In this document: piece after piece, positions 1-8,526 of the stretch | How positions within the stretch are numbered: the stretch's first letter is position 1 | Layout: the number at the start of each line of letters is the position of its first letter | From: DASUBN01 sp036500225 | GTDB taxonomy: Bacteria > Pseudomonadota > Gammaproteobacteria > Natronospirales > REEB76 | Assembly (NCBI GenBank): GCA_036500225.1 | Contig: DASYCJ010000008.1 | Location: 1-51,146 of the forward strand | DNA: 51,146 nt | Direction: 5' to 3' | Notes under the pieces: generated by a model | Databases searched by the model: none | The model's input: only the letters and a program-made list of their open reading frames with translations | What the model was told of the DNA's origin: nothing | Program-made: the position numbers and the translations under genes

Positions 1-1
1 C

Positions 2-772
2 CATCCGCTCACCACGCTGATGCTCGCAGGCATCCGTGACATCCTGCTCATCACCACACCCCATGACTTGCCCATGTTCAAGGCGCTCCTGGGCGACGGT
101 TCCCAGTGGGGGATCTCCCTCAGCTATGTAGTGCAACCGAGTCCGGATGGTCTGGCCCAGGCCTTCATCTTGGGCGAGCAGTTCATCGGCGATGACAACG
201 TCTGCTTGGTATTGGGCGACAACATCTTCTACGGCCATGGCTTCCCGGAACAGCTGCGGCATGCTGCCCAGCGTGACAAGGGAGCCACGGTGTTCGCCTA
301 TTACGTGAAAGATCCGGAACGCTATGGCGTGGTGCATTTCGACAAGCAGGGTAAAGCCCTCGGTATCGAAGAGAAACCGAAGCTACCGAAGTCCAGCTAC
401 GCGGTCACTGGTCTGTACTTCTATGACAACGGCATCGTCGATGTGGCCAAGGCGCAGAAGCCCTCACCTCGCGGCGAACTGGAGATCACTGACTCCAACG
501 TAGCCTATCTCAACAAGGGCATGTTGAACGTCGAGATCATCGGTCGCGGTGTGGCGTGGCTCGATACCGGCACCCATGAGTCGCTGCTCGATGCCGCCAA
601 CTTCATCGAGACCATCGAGAACCGGCAGGGCTTGAAAGTCGCCTGTCCCGAGGAAGTGGCGTTCCGTCAGGGCTTCATCGACGCGGCGCAGGTGGACAGG
701 CTAGCCCAGCCCCTAGCCAAGACCGGATACGGCCAGTACCTGCTCAAGGTCATCAAAGAGGCCCAAGGCTGA
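2..772 (+). CDS. rmlA: Glucose-1-phosphate thymidylyltransferase RmlA, 5' partial
   Basis: This enzyme joins glucose 1-phosphate and dTTP to give dTDP-glucose, the first step of cytoplasmic dTDP-L-rhamnose synthesis. The window starts inside the gene: the frame is open from base 2 and the first residues (HPLTTLMLAGIRDIL) match the region near residue 35 of the usual ~290-residue enzyme, so the N-terminal nucleotide-binding GGxGTRL loop lies upstream. Visible family motifs are GDNIFYG, the YGVVHFD stretch, EEKPK and the late WLDTGTHESLLDA segment. The ATG at base 20 is internal, not the start. The TGA stop overlaps the rmlC ATG at 772, so the two are translationally coupled. Identity is near certain because rmlC, rmlD and rmlB follow directly. 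Confidence 0.97.
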   Translation, partial: HPLTTLMLAGIRDILLITTPHDLPMFKALLGDGSQWGISLSYVVQPSPDGLAQAFILGEQFIGDDNVCLVLGDNIFYGHGFPEQLRHAAQRDKGATVFAYYVKDPERYGVVHFDKQGKALGIEEKPKLPKSSYAVTGLYFYDNGIVDVAKAQKPSPRGELEITDSNVAYLNKGMLNVEIIGRGVAWLDTGTHESLLDAANFIETIENRQGLKVACPEEVAFRQGFIDAAQVDRLAQPLAKTGYGQYLLKVIKEAQG

Positions 773-1314
773 TGGAATTCCAGCGCCTCGCCATCCCCGA
801 CGTAGTGCTCGTCAAGCCGAAGGTGTTCGGCGATGCCCGCGGCTATTTCTTCGAGAGCTGGGAGGCGCGTAAGTTCGCCGCTGCCGGCCTCGACCTCAAG
901 TTCGTGCAGGACAACTGCAGTCGTTCGGTGCTGAATACCTTGCGTGGTCTGCATTACCAGATCAAGCAGCCCCAGGGGAAACTGGTGCAAGTCACCGCCG
1001 GCGAGGTGTTCGACGTGGCGGTGGATGTCCGTCGCAGTTCGCCGAGCTTCGGGAAATGGGTTGGCACCATCCTCTCCGGTGAGAACAAACACCAGCTATG
1101 GGTGCCCCCGGGCTTTGCTCACGGCTTCTGTGTACTGAGTGCCTCGGCGGATTTTTTCTATAAGTGTTCTGACTTCTACGCACCAGAATACGAGCGCACT
1201 CTGCGCTGGGACGATCCAGCCCTCGGCATCGATTGGCCTTTGAAGGGCACACCGCTACTCTCGCCCAAGGATCAACAGGGCAAGCTGCTCGCCGACGCGG
1301 ACTGCTACCCGTGA
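772..1314 (+). CDS. rmlC: dTDP-4-dehydrorhamnose 3,5-epimerase RmlC
   Basis: A cytoplasmic cupin-fold epimerase of 180 residues, the usual family length, that inverts C3 and C5 of dTDP-4-keto-6-deoxyglucose in the dTDP-L-rhamnose pathway. The catalytic segment RGLHYQ is at residues 58-63 with the catalytic-type His at 61. It is followed by the strongly conserved GEVFDVAVDVRRSSP stretch and VPPGFAHGF. The ATG at 772 overlaps the rmlA stop, and the C-terminal TGA overlaps the GTG start of rmlD. In the pathway it acts after RmlB and before RmlD, both encoded just downstream. Confidence 0.97.
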   Translation: MEFQRLAIPDVVLVKPKVFGDARGYFFESWEARKFAAAGLDLKFVQDNCSRSVLNTLRGLHYQIKQPQGKLVQVTAGEVFDVAVDVRRSSPSFGKWVGTILSGENKHQLWVPPGFAHGFCVLSASADFFYKCSDFYAPEYERTLRWDDPALGIDWPLKGTPLLSPKDQQGKLLADADCYP

Positions 1315-2180
1315 AGGTGCTGGTGACCGGTGCTGGCGGCCAAGTGGCCACGGCGCTGACCAAACTCAAGCCTGCGGGTTTCGAACTCACATCCCTGGAT
1401 GCGAGGGGCCTCGACATATGCGACGCCGTAGCGGTGGAGCAGCGGGTGGCGGCTCTCAGGCCTCAAGTCATCATCAATGCCGCCGCCTATACCGCGGTGG
1501 ATAAAGCTGAGGACGATAAGGACCTGGCATTTCGGGTGAACGGTGCAGCGCCAGGTCACTTGGCCCAAGCCGCGCGCAAACATGGCGCACGGCTGCTGCA
1601 TATCTCCACGGACTTCGTATTCGACGGTAGCGCTGAACAACCTTATAAGCCTGATACCGAACCTGCGCCCCTTGGCGTCTATGGTGCGAGCAAGCTGGAA
1701 GGAGAGCGTCGCGCCTTGGACGAATCTCATGGCGAGGCCCTAGTGCTCCGAACCGCCTGGGTATATGCAGCCAAGGGACATAACTTCGTGCTCACCATGC
1801 TGCGCCTCATGGGTGAGCGCGGTAGCGTAAAAGTGGTGAAGGATCAGCGCGGCAGCCCTACTTGGGCTGATTCTGTCGCTCGCGCCCTATGGGTGGCTGC
1901 AGAAAAACCCGGGTTCAAGGGACTGCACCACTGGACGGATGCGGGTGTGGCAAGCTGGTGCGACTTCGCACAGGGCATAGCCGAAGAGGGCCGTGCTGTA
2001 GGGCTCCTCACGCGGGACGTCGAGGTCGTGCCCATCAGCACCGCCGAGTATCCGACGCCGGCCCGGCGTCCGGCCTACAGCGTGCTAGACCGTAGTTCTA
2101 CCGAGGCCGGCCTGGCTCTGAGCGCGGTGCCCTGGCGCGACAACCTGAAGAAGATGCTGATGGAGCTCAAAGATGCGTAG
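1311..2180 (+). CDS. rmlD: dTDP-4-dehydrorhamnose reductase RmlD
   Basis: An NAD(P)H-dependent SDR reductase of 289 residues that completes dTDP-L-rhamnose synthesis by reducing the 4-keto group. The N-terminal Rossmann motif is TGAGGQVATAL. STDFVFDG is the usual RmlD serine strand, and the catalytic YGASK has Tyr124 and Lys128. The frame is open further upstream, but homology begins at the GTG at 1311, which overlaps the rmlC stop (GTGA). Starts upstream would add about 26 residues read out of frame from rmlC. The gene ends 8 bases inside rmlB. Confidence 0.96.
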   Translation: MKVLVTGAGGQVATALTKLKPAGFELTSLDARGLDICDAVAVEQRVAALRPQVIINAAAYTAVDKAEDDKDLAFRVNGAAPGHLAQAARKHGARLLHISTDFVFDGSAEQPYKPDTEPAPLGVYGASKLEGERRALDESHGEALVLRTAWVYAAKGHNFVLTMLRLMGERGSVKVVKDQRGSPTWADSVARALWVAAEKPGFKGLHHWTDAGVASWCDFAQGIAEEGRAVGLLTRDVEVVPISTAEYPTPARRPAYSVLDRSSTEAGLALSAVPWRDNLKKMLMELKDA

Positions 2181-3246
2181 GGTCCTGATTACTGGCGGCG
2201 CGGGTTTCATCGGTGCTAACTTCCTGCACCACTGGCTGAAGAGCCATCCGCAGGATCGGGTGGTGATGCTGGATGCGCTCACCTACGCCGGCAGCCGATT
2301 GAACTTCAAGGAGGCGGAAGGTAGGTCTAACTTCCGTTTCGTGCATGGCGACATCTGCGATGAGCAGCTGGTAAACCAGTTGATGCGCGAGGAGAAGATA
2401 GACACAGTGGCGCACTTCGCCGCGGAGTCCCATGTGGATCGTTCTATCGACGGACCAGACGCCTTCATCAAGACCAATATCCTCGGTACCCATAGTCTGC
2501 TCAAAGCAGCCAAGGCGGAGTGGGCAGGGAAGCAAGGCGATTTCCGTTTCCATCACGTCTCCACCGACGAGGTGTACGGATCCCTCTCGCCCACGGATCC
2601 GGCCTTCCATGAGCACACGCCCTATGACCCGAGTTCACCGTACTCCGCGAGCAAGGCTTCTTCAGATCACCTGGCGCGTGCCTATCAGCGCACTTATGGC
2701 CTTCCGGTCACCCTGACCAATTGCTCTAACAACTACGGGCCCTTCCAGTTCCCAGAAAAGCTGATCCCGGTGATCATCCTGAACGCACTGGCCGGCAGGC
2801 CGATCCCGGTATACGGCGATGGCGATCAGGTGCGGGACTGGTTGTATGTCACGGACCACTGCACCGCCATCGAGACGGTGATCCAACGCGGCAAGTTGGG
2901 CGAGACCTACAACGTAGGCGGAAATGGAGAGCGCAAGAACATCGAGATCGTGCGTACCATCTGCAAGCTTCTGGATGAGCGCCGCCCAGACTCGCAGCAC
3001 CGCCCTCATGAAGCGCTGATCAAGTTCGTCCAGGACCGGCCCGGCCATGACCGGCGCTATGCCATCGATATACGCTATATAAAGAAAGAACTGGGTTGGC
3101 AGCCGGCGGAAGACTTAGGCAGTGGTCTTGCCAAGACCGTGGATTGGTATCTTGCCCATCTCGACTGGTGTGCGACGGTAGCAGGGCAGAACGCCGGTAC
3201 CGAACGTCTCGGCCTGCATCAAGCTCCGACCGGAGCCCGTCGATGA
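2173..3246 (+). CDS. rmlB: dTDP-glucose 4,6-dehydratase RmlB
   Basis: Converts dTDP-glucose to dTDP-4-keto-6-deoxyglucose, the second step of rhamnose synthesis. The extended-SDR NAD+ motif GGAGFIG is at residues 8-14. The dehydratase signature STDEVYG gives Thr131-Asp132-Glu133, and YSASK gives Tyr157 and Lys161. The 357 residues match the family. The order A-C-D-B is a common variant of the rml operon. The last base of its ATGA stop/start junction is shared with the membrane enzyme at 3243, tying rhamnose supply to the polysaccharide-decoration genes in one transcript. Confidence 0.97.
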   Translation: MRRVLITGGAGFIGANFLHHWLKSHPQDRVVMLDALTYAGSRLNFKEAEGRSNFRFVHGDICDEQLVNQLMREEKIDTVAHFAAESHVDRSIDGPDAFIKTNILGTHSLLKAAKAEWAGKQGDFRFHHVSTDEVYGSLSPTDPAFHEHTPYDPSSPYSASKASSDHLARAYQRTYGLPVTLTNCSNNYGPFQFPEKLIPVIILNALAGRPIPVYGDGDQVRDWLYVTDHCTAIETVIQRGKLGETYNVGGNGERKNIEIVRTICKLLDERRPDSQHRPHEALIKFVQDRPGHDRRYAIDIRYIKKELGWQPAEDLGSGLAKTVDWYLAHLDWCATVAGQNAGTERLGLHQAPTGARR

Positions 3247-5384
3247 ACTTCAAGTTGACTGGGCTGCGGCATTGGATGCCCTTGTTTTCGACGATCGTGT
3301 TTACCGTCGTGTACTCCTCCATAACCAGGCATTTCTACGGTCAGACCTTTTCCACGGGTGGGGTGTCAGTCGATTTGGTCGCCGAGCTGTTGCTCGGTTA
3401 CTGGCTTTACTGGGTCATAGGTCCACTCTGGGTGTTCCTGGTACTCCAGGCGCTCGTCATGGGCGTGTTGTATATCGGCAATGCCGTGAAGTTGAGCTTG
3501 CTGTCTGCGCCTATCGTGCCCTCAGATATCAATACCTTGTCAGTTCTCTTCGACGTTCTTTCCGGTTGGCGATTCTACCTAGCTATTGCGCCACTCTTGG
3601 CGATGGCTGTTTTGCTCATCTTCGGTCTGCGGCGCGACCGGTATCTGTTACCTGCGCTCGTGGTGGGTATCGCCCCGCTGTGGTTCCTTCTCGCATTGGC
3701 GCCAGCTGCTGTCTCCAACAGGCTTGATGGTGCCTTCGGCTATCGCCCCTTCGCGCAGGTGACTAACTACAATGCGCGCGGCCCGGTGGTGTATTTCATA
3801 AATGAATACGCACGGGAGCGCGTACTCCGCAGCCAACGGCCCACGCAACAACAAGTGGCTGCTGCGCTTCACGAACAATCCGTGTCAGGGCCGCTGGCGC
3901 CGGTGCAGATCGCTCATCCCCGGAACATCTACATCTTCCTGATGGAAGCATTCTGGGATCCCGCGTTGCTGCATTCGGTGCACTTCAGCCGTGATCCCCT
4001 ATCTGCGGATTTCCGTGCCCTGTGGGCGCAGACTGGAGACAGCTGGGTCCAAGTGCCGGTATTCGGTGGCGGTACCGCCAATTCAGAGTTCGAGGTCCTT
4101 TGCGGCGCGCCGATACCAGGTGAGCAAATCCTGTTCGTCACCGATGTCTCCCACCAAATGCCGTGCCTGCCAATGGTGCTGGCGAAGAGCGGCTATCGCA
4201 CCATCGCGGTCGCACCGGACAGCTATGGCACATGGAACCGCAATAACGTCTACCAATATGTTGGGTTTGGCCGTTTCTATGCCAAGGAGAGTTTCTTCCT
4301 GGATGATCTGAATGGTGAGTTTCTTTCCGACAAGAGCCTATTCGAACAAATGGGCAATCGGGTCGTACAGGACGGTGGCGGGAAGCCGCATCTTATATAT
4401 ACGGTGACCACCAGCGGCCACTATCCATTCCAGATGAATACGACACGCCGGCCAGTCGTCGTCCACACGGATGCATCCAATCCCTTAGTGACGCACTATG
4501 CAAATGCCGTCTTCTATGACTCCCAAGACCTGGCGAACTATATCGCACAGATCCGCACCACAGATCCCGATGCGATTATCGTCGCCTTCGGCGATCATCT
4601 GCCCGCATTGGGTAACCGGAATCGAGACTATTCCGATTCTGGTTTGTTCGCGCGCGACGATCATCCGGCGCCAGAGATGATGCGGACGCGGCAGAGCACG
4701 CCTCTGATCGTCATCGACGGCCGCCATGGCCCACTGAAAATCGGACGGATGTCGCTTTTCGAGATACCGCGCCTGCTGTTGAAACTGCTGGACGCCCAGG
4801 GCGCGACGCCGCTGGATGCGTTCGCACCGCCGAAATCCATGCATCCCCGGCTGACTACTGAGGGTCCATTTTTGGTGACCGACGATACCGGTGGCGCTCA
4901 GATCTGCGGTGAAGATCCGCCCGTCGCCGGGTGCGAAAAGGCAGATTCGTGGTACCACGCTGTGAATACTCTGCGGATCGATATGGTGTCCGGTAACGAC
5001 TATCTGGCACAGATCCTCTATGGGGACCAGTCGCGGCTTGGCATCCCGGAGACGGGGCTTAGTTATCATGCGCCGATGGATGTTCATCCCTGCAACATCA
5101 AAATCACCGCTTGGGGACCAAAGCAGTCTTTTGCCGGCAGGCCATTCAATTCGCAAAGAAAGAACGCCAGCTCGTCGTTTTGGATCCAATTTACCGGTGA
5201 TGCCGGTCGGATAGAGGCGTGGTTGGGATCGAGTCGGCTTGACGTCAGAAACAATGGACAGCTCATTTCTGCATCGCTACCCGGGCAGGGGTATCTTTAC
5301 TGGCCTGGCGAGCGTGCCTTAACTTTGAAGTGCAACGGCGATGACACGCCTGTGCTGGTCGGGGAATTCGACGTCAGGCTCTAA
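3243..5384 (+). CDS. LtaS/MdoB-like phosphoglycerol transferase-type membrane enzyme, copy 1
   Basis: A 713-residue protein with about five N-terminal membrane segments (roughly residues 10-170) and a periplasmic sulfatase-fold domain of the LTA-synthase/phosphoglycerol-transferase family. The catalytic set of S. aureus LtaS can be matched by order and spacing: Glu235 in FLMEAFWD, Thr278 in GGGTANSEFE (the nucleophile position), His393 in SGHYPF, and Asp451-His452 in FGDHLP. Family members move phosphoglycerol from phosphatidylglycerol onto glycans. Here the likely acceptor is the exported polysaccharide, which is inference. About 190 residues follow the catalytic domain and carry cysteines shared with copy 2. 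The start is the ATG overlapping the rmlB stop; an open frame from 3096 lies inside rmlB. A true sulfatase is unlikely because the nucleophile is Thr in a transferase-type context. Confidence 0.85.
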   Translation: MNFKLTGLRHWMPLFSTIVFTVVYSSITRHFYGQTFSTGGVSVDLVAELLLGYWLYWVIGPLWVFLVLQALVMGVLYIGNAVKLSLLSAPIVPSDINTLSVLFDVLSGWRFYLAIAPLLAMAVLLIFGLRRDRYLLPALVVGIAPLWFLLALAPAAVSNRLDGAFGYRPFAQVTNYNARGPVVYFINEYARERVLRSQRPTQQQVAAALHEQSVSGPLAPVQIAHPRNIYIFLMEAFWDPALLHSVHFSRDPLSADFRALWAQTGDSWVQVPVFGGGTANSEFEVLCGAPIPGEQILFVTDVSHQMPCLPMVLAKSGYRTIAVAPDSYGTWNRNNVYQYVGFGRFYAKESFFLDDLNGEFLSDKSLFEQMGNRVVQDGGGKPHLIYTVTTSGHYPFQMNTTRRPVVVHTDASNPLVTHYANAVFYDSQDLANYIAQIRTTDPDAIIVAFGDHLPALGNRNRDYSDSGLFARDDHPAPEMMRTRQSTPLIVIDGRHGPLKIGRMSLFEIPRLLLKLLDAQGATPLDAFAPPKSMHPRLTTEGPFLVTDDTGGAQICGEDPPVAGCEKADSWYHAVNTLRIDMVSGNDYLAQILYGDQSRLGIPETGLSYHAPMDVHPCNIKITAWGPKQSFAGRPFNSQRKNASSSFWIQFTGDAGRIEAWLGSSRLDVRNNGQLISASLPGQGYLYWPGERALTLKCNGDDTPVLVGEFDVRL

Positions 5385-5487
5385 GTCTACGGACCAGTCA
5401 GGCTATCGACGGAACAGGGACACAAGCGGCCGATGTAGGAGCCCACATCAGGCTTTCGCCAGATAACGAACAGGCTCCAGGGGAAAC

Positions 5488-7665
5488 ATGACCATTCGAG
5501 CTGCCACGCGGCGTCTATTCGATAATCCGTTCTTGCGGCCCATCTTCGTGCCCTTGTCATGCTCTGTGGTACTGGTGGTGCTATTCAGTACCGTCCTCAG
5601 TAATTTCTTTCATGTGGGGCTGCATGCTTCGGGCCTAACGGCTGAGGTCATCGTTGGCAGCGTGCTGGGATGTTGGCTCTACCTATTGTTGCGGCCGCTG
5701 TGGTTGTACGTGGTGGTGCAGTCCCTGCTGATCGGGCTGCTGTACATGAGCAACGCCTTCAAGATCTATTACTTCGCTGCACCCGTGCTCCCGGGGGACC
5801 TACAGACCCTGCCGGCTTTGCTGTCCGAGACCAGCGGCTGGCGCTTCCTGCTGATGATTGTGCCGATCTTGGCTGTGCCGATACTGTTCCTCATTGGATT
5901 GCGCCTGCGCTGGCGCACTCTGGGCCTCTTGGCTGGTGCCGCAGTGCTGTGGATTGGCATCTTCGAGGTCGCGCCCGGAGTGATAGGCCGAGGGCTCGAT
6001 TCCTTCTTCGTCTACAAGCCCTTCGATCAGATGGACAACTTCACTGCGCGCGGACCATTCCTCTATCTGCTAAACGAGTACGCCCGCGTTCAGAGCGTGG
6101 CCGGCCATTCGCCTTCCCAGGAGGAGGTCGGTGCGGCCTTGAGGCGAAGCGGTCTGCCGCAGCCGCTGCCGGCGCCCTCAGCCAATGCACCCCGTGACGT
6201 ATATATCTTCATGATGGAGACACTGTGGGACCCATCGCTGCTTAAGTCGGTGCACTTCACCCGCGACCCCCTGGCGCCTGGATTCCGCACGCTCTGGGAA
6301 CAGTCTGGGGAGAGCAAGCTCTTGGTGCCGGTGTTCGGCGGAGGTACGCCCAATACCGAGTTCGAGGTGCTGTGCGGTGTGCCAGCCTATGAAGACGCTA
6401 TCGTGTTCGTGACTACCCTGCATCGCCCGGTCGAATGCCTGCCGCAGATCCTGGCGAGACTTGGGTTTCGCACCGATGCAGCCACTCCCGACGATTACGG
6501 ACTATGGAACCGCGGCAAGGCCTTCCACCTGCTGGGTTTCCAGCGTTTCTATGATGCTGACAACTTCGACGAGAGCGACCGAAACGGCGAATTCATGGCG
6601 AATACCCCCCTGTTCGACCAAGTAGATGCGTTGTTGGCCAAGGAAGATCACACAGGCCCGAGGTTGATCTACATCTCCACCGACAGCGGGCACTATCCCT
6701 TCGAACTCAATGCCGCAAAGCGGCCGGCATTGATCGGTAGTGATTCGAAGGACGGACTGCTCACGGCCTACGCCAACGTGGTGTATTACGACTCGGCTGA
6801 ACTAGCTGGATATATAGGTCGCATCCGAGCGCGGGACCCGGATGCTCTGATCTTGGCCTTTGGCGATCACTTGCCGGTCTTGGGTAGAGGCTTGCAGGAC
6901 TACATACGATCTGGATTCATCAGCAGACATGGACAAAGCGTCACGCCACAGATGGTGGAGGCGATCCAGAGCACACCAGTGCTGTTGATCGATGGCCGCC
7001 GCGGTCCGCTCAAGCTGAACCATATCTCGGCGTTCGAGCTTCCTCGCACGCTGCTCTCGCTGCTCGGTGTCGAGCAGCCGGTGTTGGCGGACGCGCTCGC
7101 GCCGCCGGCCCACATCCATCCGCGCCCTGTCGGCGGCCGCCTGTTGCAAGTGAACGACAACGGCGAGGTGGCGTTCTGCGGCGCCGATACGACCGCTGCC
7201 GGCTGCCAGGAGCTGCAGCAGTGGTCAGATGCCATGCATACCCTGCGCACCGATCTTCTGGCGGGGTCTGACTATACTGAGGCCGCGCTCTATGGAGCCG
7301 CCGGGCACCAGCCACTCCCAGATAAAGGATTGAGCTATCTCTACGATGCGATGGATGCGCAGCCCTGTGGCATCAAAGTGCTGTCCTGGGATCCCGCTCA
7401 GACCCGCTTCGGCCACGGGTTCAACAAGCGCCTCAAGAGCGGTGATTCCGCATTCCTCATCACCTTCCAGGGTGATGCCGCCCATCCGCGTGTCTGGTTG
7501 GGCCCTGAGGAATTGCTGGTCAAACCGGAGGGGGAGGGCGTCTTATCGGCTTCTCTCACCGGAAGCCTTCCACTGTACTTAATCGGCGAACACGATCTGA
7601 CGCTCACCTGCAACGGCGATCCTAAGCGCATCGAGGTCGGAGAATTCCACGTCAGGTTATACTGA
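5488..7665 (+). CDS. LtaS/MdoB-like phosphoglycerol transferase-type membrane enzyme, copy 2
   Basis: A 725-residue paralogue of the preceding gene with the same plan: N-terminal membrane segments, then the periplasmic LtaS-type domain with Glu244 (MMETLWDP), Thr287 (GGGTPNTEFE), His402 (SGHYPF) and Asp460-His461 (FGDHLP). All the metal and nucleophile positions are therefore kept, and it should be active. The C-terminal extension again has paired cysteines (FCG...GC, PCGIK, LTCNGD), suggesting disulfides in the periplasm. It is preceded by a good ribosome-binding site (AGGGG, 5-6 bases before the ATG) in a 103-base spacer, so unlike most neighbours it is not start/stop coupled. The two copies may act on different positions or substrates of one glycan; this is inference. 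Confidence 0.85.
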   Translation: MTIRAATRRLFDNPFLRPIFVPLSCSVVLVVLFSTVLSNFFHVGLHASGLTAEVIVGSVLGCWLYLLLRPLWLYVVVQSLLIGLLYMSNAFKIYYFAAPVLPGDLQTLPALLSETSGWRFLLMIVPILAVPILFLIGLRLRWRTLGLLAGAAVLWIGIFEVAPGVIGRGLDSFFVYKPFDQMDNFTARGPFLYLLNEYARVQSVAGHSPSQEEVGAALRRSGLPQPLPAPSANAPRDVYIFMMETLWDPSLLKSVHFTRDPLAPGFRTLWEQSGESKLLVPVFGGGTPNTEFEVLCGVPAYEDAIVFVTTLHRPVECLPQILARLGFRTDAATPDDYGLWNRGKAFHLLGFQRFYDADNFDESDRNGEFMANTPLFDQVDALLAKEDHTGPRLIYISTDSGHYPFELNAAKRPALIGSDSKDGLLTAYANVVYYDSAELAGYIGRIRARDPDALILAFGDHLPVLGRGLQDYIRSGFISRHGQSVTPQMVEAIQSTPVLLIDGRRGPLKLNHISAFELPRTLLSLLGVEQPVLADALAPPAHIHPRPVGGRLLQVNDNGEVAFCGADTTAAGCQELQQWSDAMHTLRTDLLAGSDYTEAALYGAAGHQPLPDKGLSYLYDAMDAQPCGIKVLSWDPAQTRFGHGFNKRLKSGDSAFLITFQGDAAHPRVWLGPEELLVKPEGEGVLSASLTGSLPLYLIGEHDLTLTCNGDPKRIEVGEFHVRLY

Positions 7666-7668
7666 GCG

Positions 7669-7688
7669 CTTCGGGGGGCCGACCGAAG
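7669..7688 (+). other. Small inverted repeat after the second LtaS-like gene
   Basis: CTTCGG at 7669-7674 pairs with CCGAAG at 7683-7688 around an 8-base loop, just after the stop at 7665. No T-run follows, so it is not a convincing intrinsic terminator; it may only separate the decorating enzymes from the exporter genes in the mRNA. The rest of the 91-base spacer shows nothing I can name. Confidence 0.3.
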
Positions 7689-7756
7689 TCACTAGGTCCA
7701 CATACGTTGATTTTCGCAAGCCTGGCGCCTAGCCTGCGAACGCCGGAGACTAAGAG

Positions 7757-8524
7757 ATGCGCCGCAATAACTACTTCGAGCTGATCTGGTACAAGGGCAT
7801 CGCTGACCTCCATGCTGAAGCGGCGCGCGCCTACGTGGGCTTCATCTGGTGGATTCTGGAGCCACTCCTGTACATGGCTGCGTTCTACGTGGCATTTGGT
7901 ATGGGCCTGCGCGGTCCGGGTGGCGGGGTGGTGGCCTTGTCCCTGCTCTGTGGTTTGGTGCCCTGGAAATGGTTCTCGAGTTCGGTGCAGAACGGCTCAG
8001 GCACCATCCAGGCCAACAGCGGCCTGATCATGCAGGTGTATCTGCCCAAATATGTGCTGCCCGGTATGGTCATGGTCACCAACGGCATCAAATTCCTCAT
8101 CATCCTGGGCTTGCTCATGCTGGCCATGGCAGTAGCGCACGGCGTCGCGCTGGCTTGGCTGGCGCTGCCAGTGGTAGTCCTGGTTGAGATGCTGCTGGCG
8201 CTCGCGCTATCGACGTTGGCCGCAGCAATCGTCCCGTTGTTGCCTGACTTGGATCTCGTCATCAGCAATGGGCTCATCGTGATGATGTTTATGTCAGGCA
8301 TTTTCAGCGACGTCGACCGCCTGCCGCCGGCTTTGGCGCACCTGCTCGCTTTGAATCCCATGGTGCATGTGATCCGTGCATTCCGGACAGTACTGCTGGG
8401 AAAACAATGGCCGGACTGGTTGGCCTTGGGCGGAGTGATGCTGTTCTCGCTCGTGGTATACGGCCTGGCGCTCTTGCTGATGAAGCGTTATGACCGTATC
8501 TATCCCAAACTGCTGGTGGGTTGA
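7757..8524 (+). CDS. wzm: Polysaccharide ABC exporter permease, Wzm type
   Basis: A 255-residue ABC-2 type integral membrane protein with about six hydrophobic segments. The N-terminus (FELIWYKGIADLHAEAARAYVGFIWWILEP) has the amphipathic start and WWxLEP element typical of polysaccharide and polyol-phosphate exporters. With the ATPase encoded next it would move an undecaprenyl-linked polysaccharide across the inner membrane, so the locus follows the ABC-transporter-dependent rather than the Wzx/Wzy route. The start ATG at 7757 has GGAG about 9 bases upstream. It ends just before the ATPase ATG. Confidence 0.93.
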   Translation: MRRNNYFELIWYKGIADLHAEAARAYVGFIWWILEPLLYMAAFYVAFGMGLRGPGGGVVALSLLCGLVPWKWFSSSVQNGSGTIQANSGLIMQVYLPKYVLPGMVMVTNGIKFLIILGLLMLAMAVAHGVALAWLALPVVVLVEMLLALALSTLAAAIVPLLPDLDLVISNGLIVMMFMSGIFSDVDRLPPALAHLLALNPMVHVIRAFRTVLLGKQWPDWLALGGVMLFSLVVYGLALLLMKRYDRIYPKLLVG

Positions 8525-8526
8525 GC

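Noticed and set aside
3096..3242. 49-codon extension of the first LtaS-like protein
   Set aside because: It lies within the rmlB coding sequence, and the ATG at 3243 overlaps the rmlB stop in the operon's usual style.
4485..5189. Minus-strand frame of 234 codons in the first LtaS-like gene
   Set aside because: Antisense shadow; no family resemblance in the product.
3243..7665. True sulfatases (sulfate-ester hydrolases) as identity of the tandem enzymes
   Set aside because: Sulfatases need a CxPxR or SxPxR maturation motif; here the nucleophile position is Thr in GGGT, with the LtaS-type spacing of the other residues.
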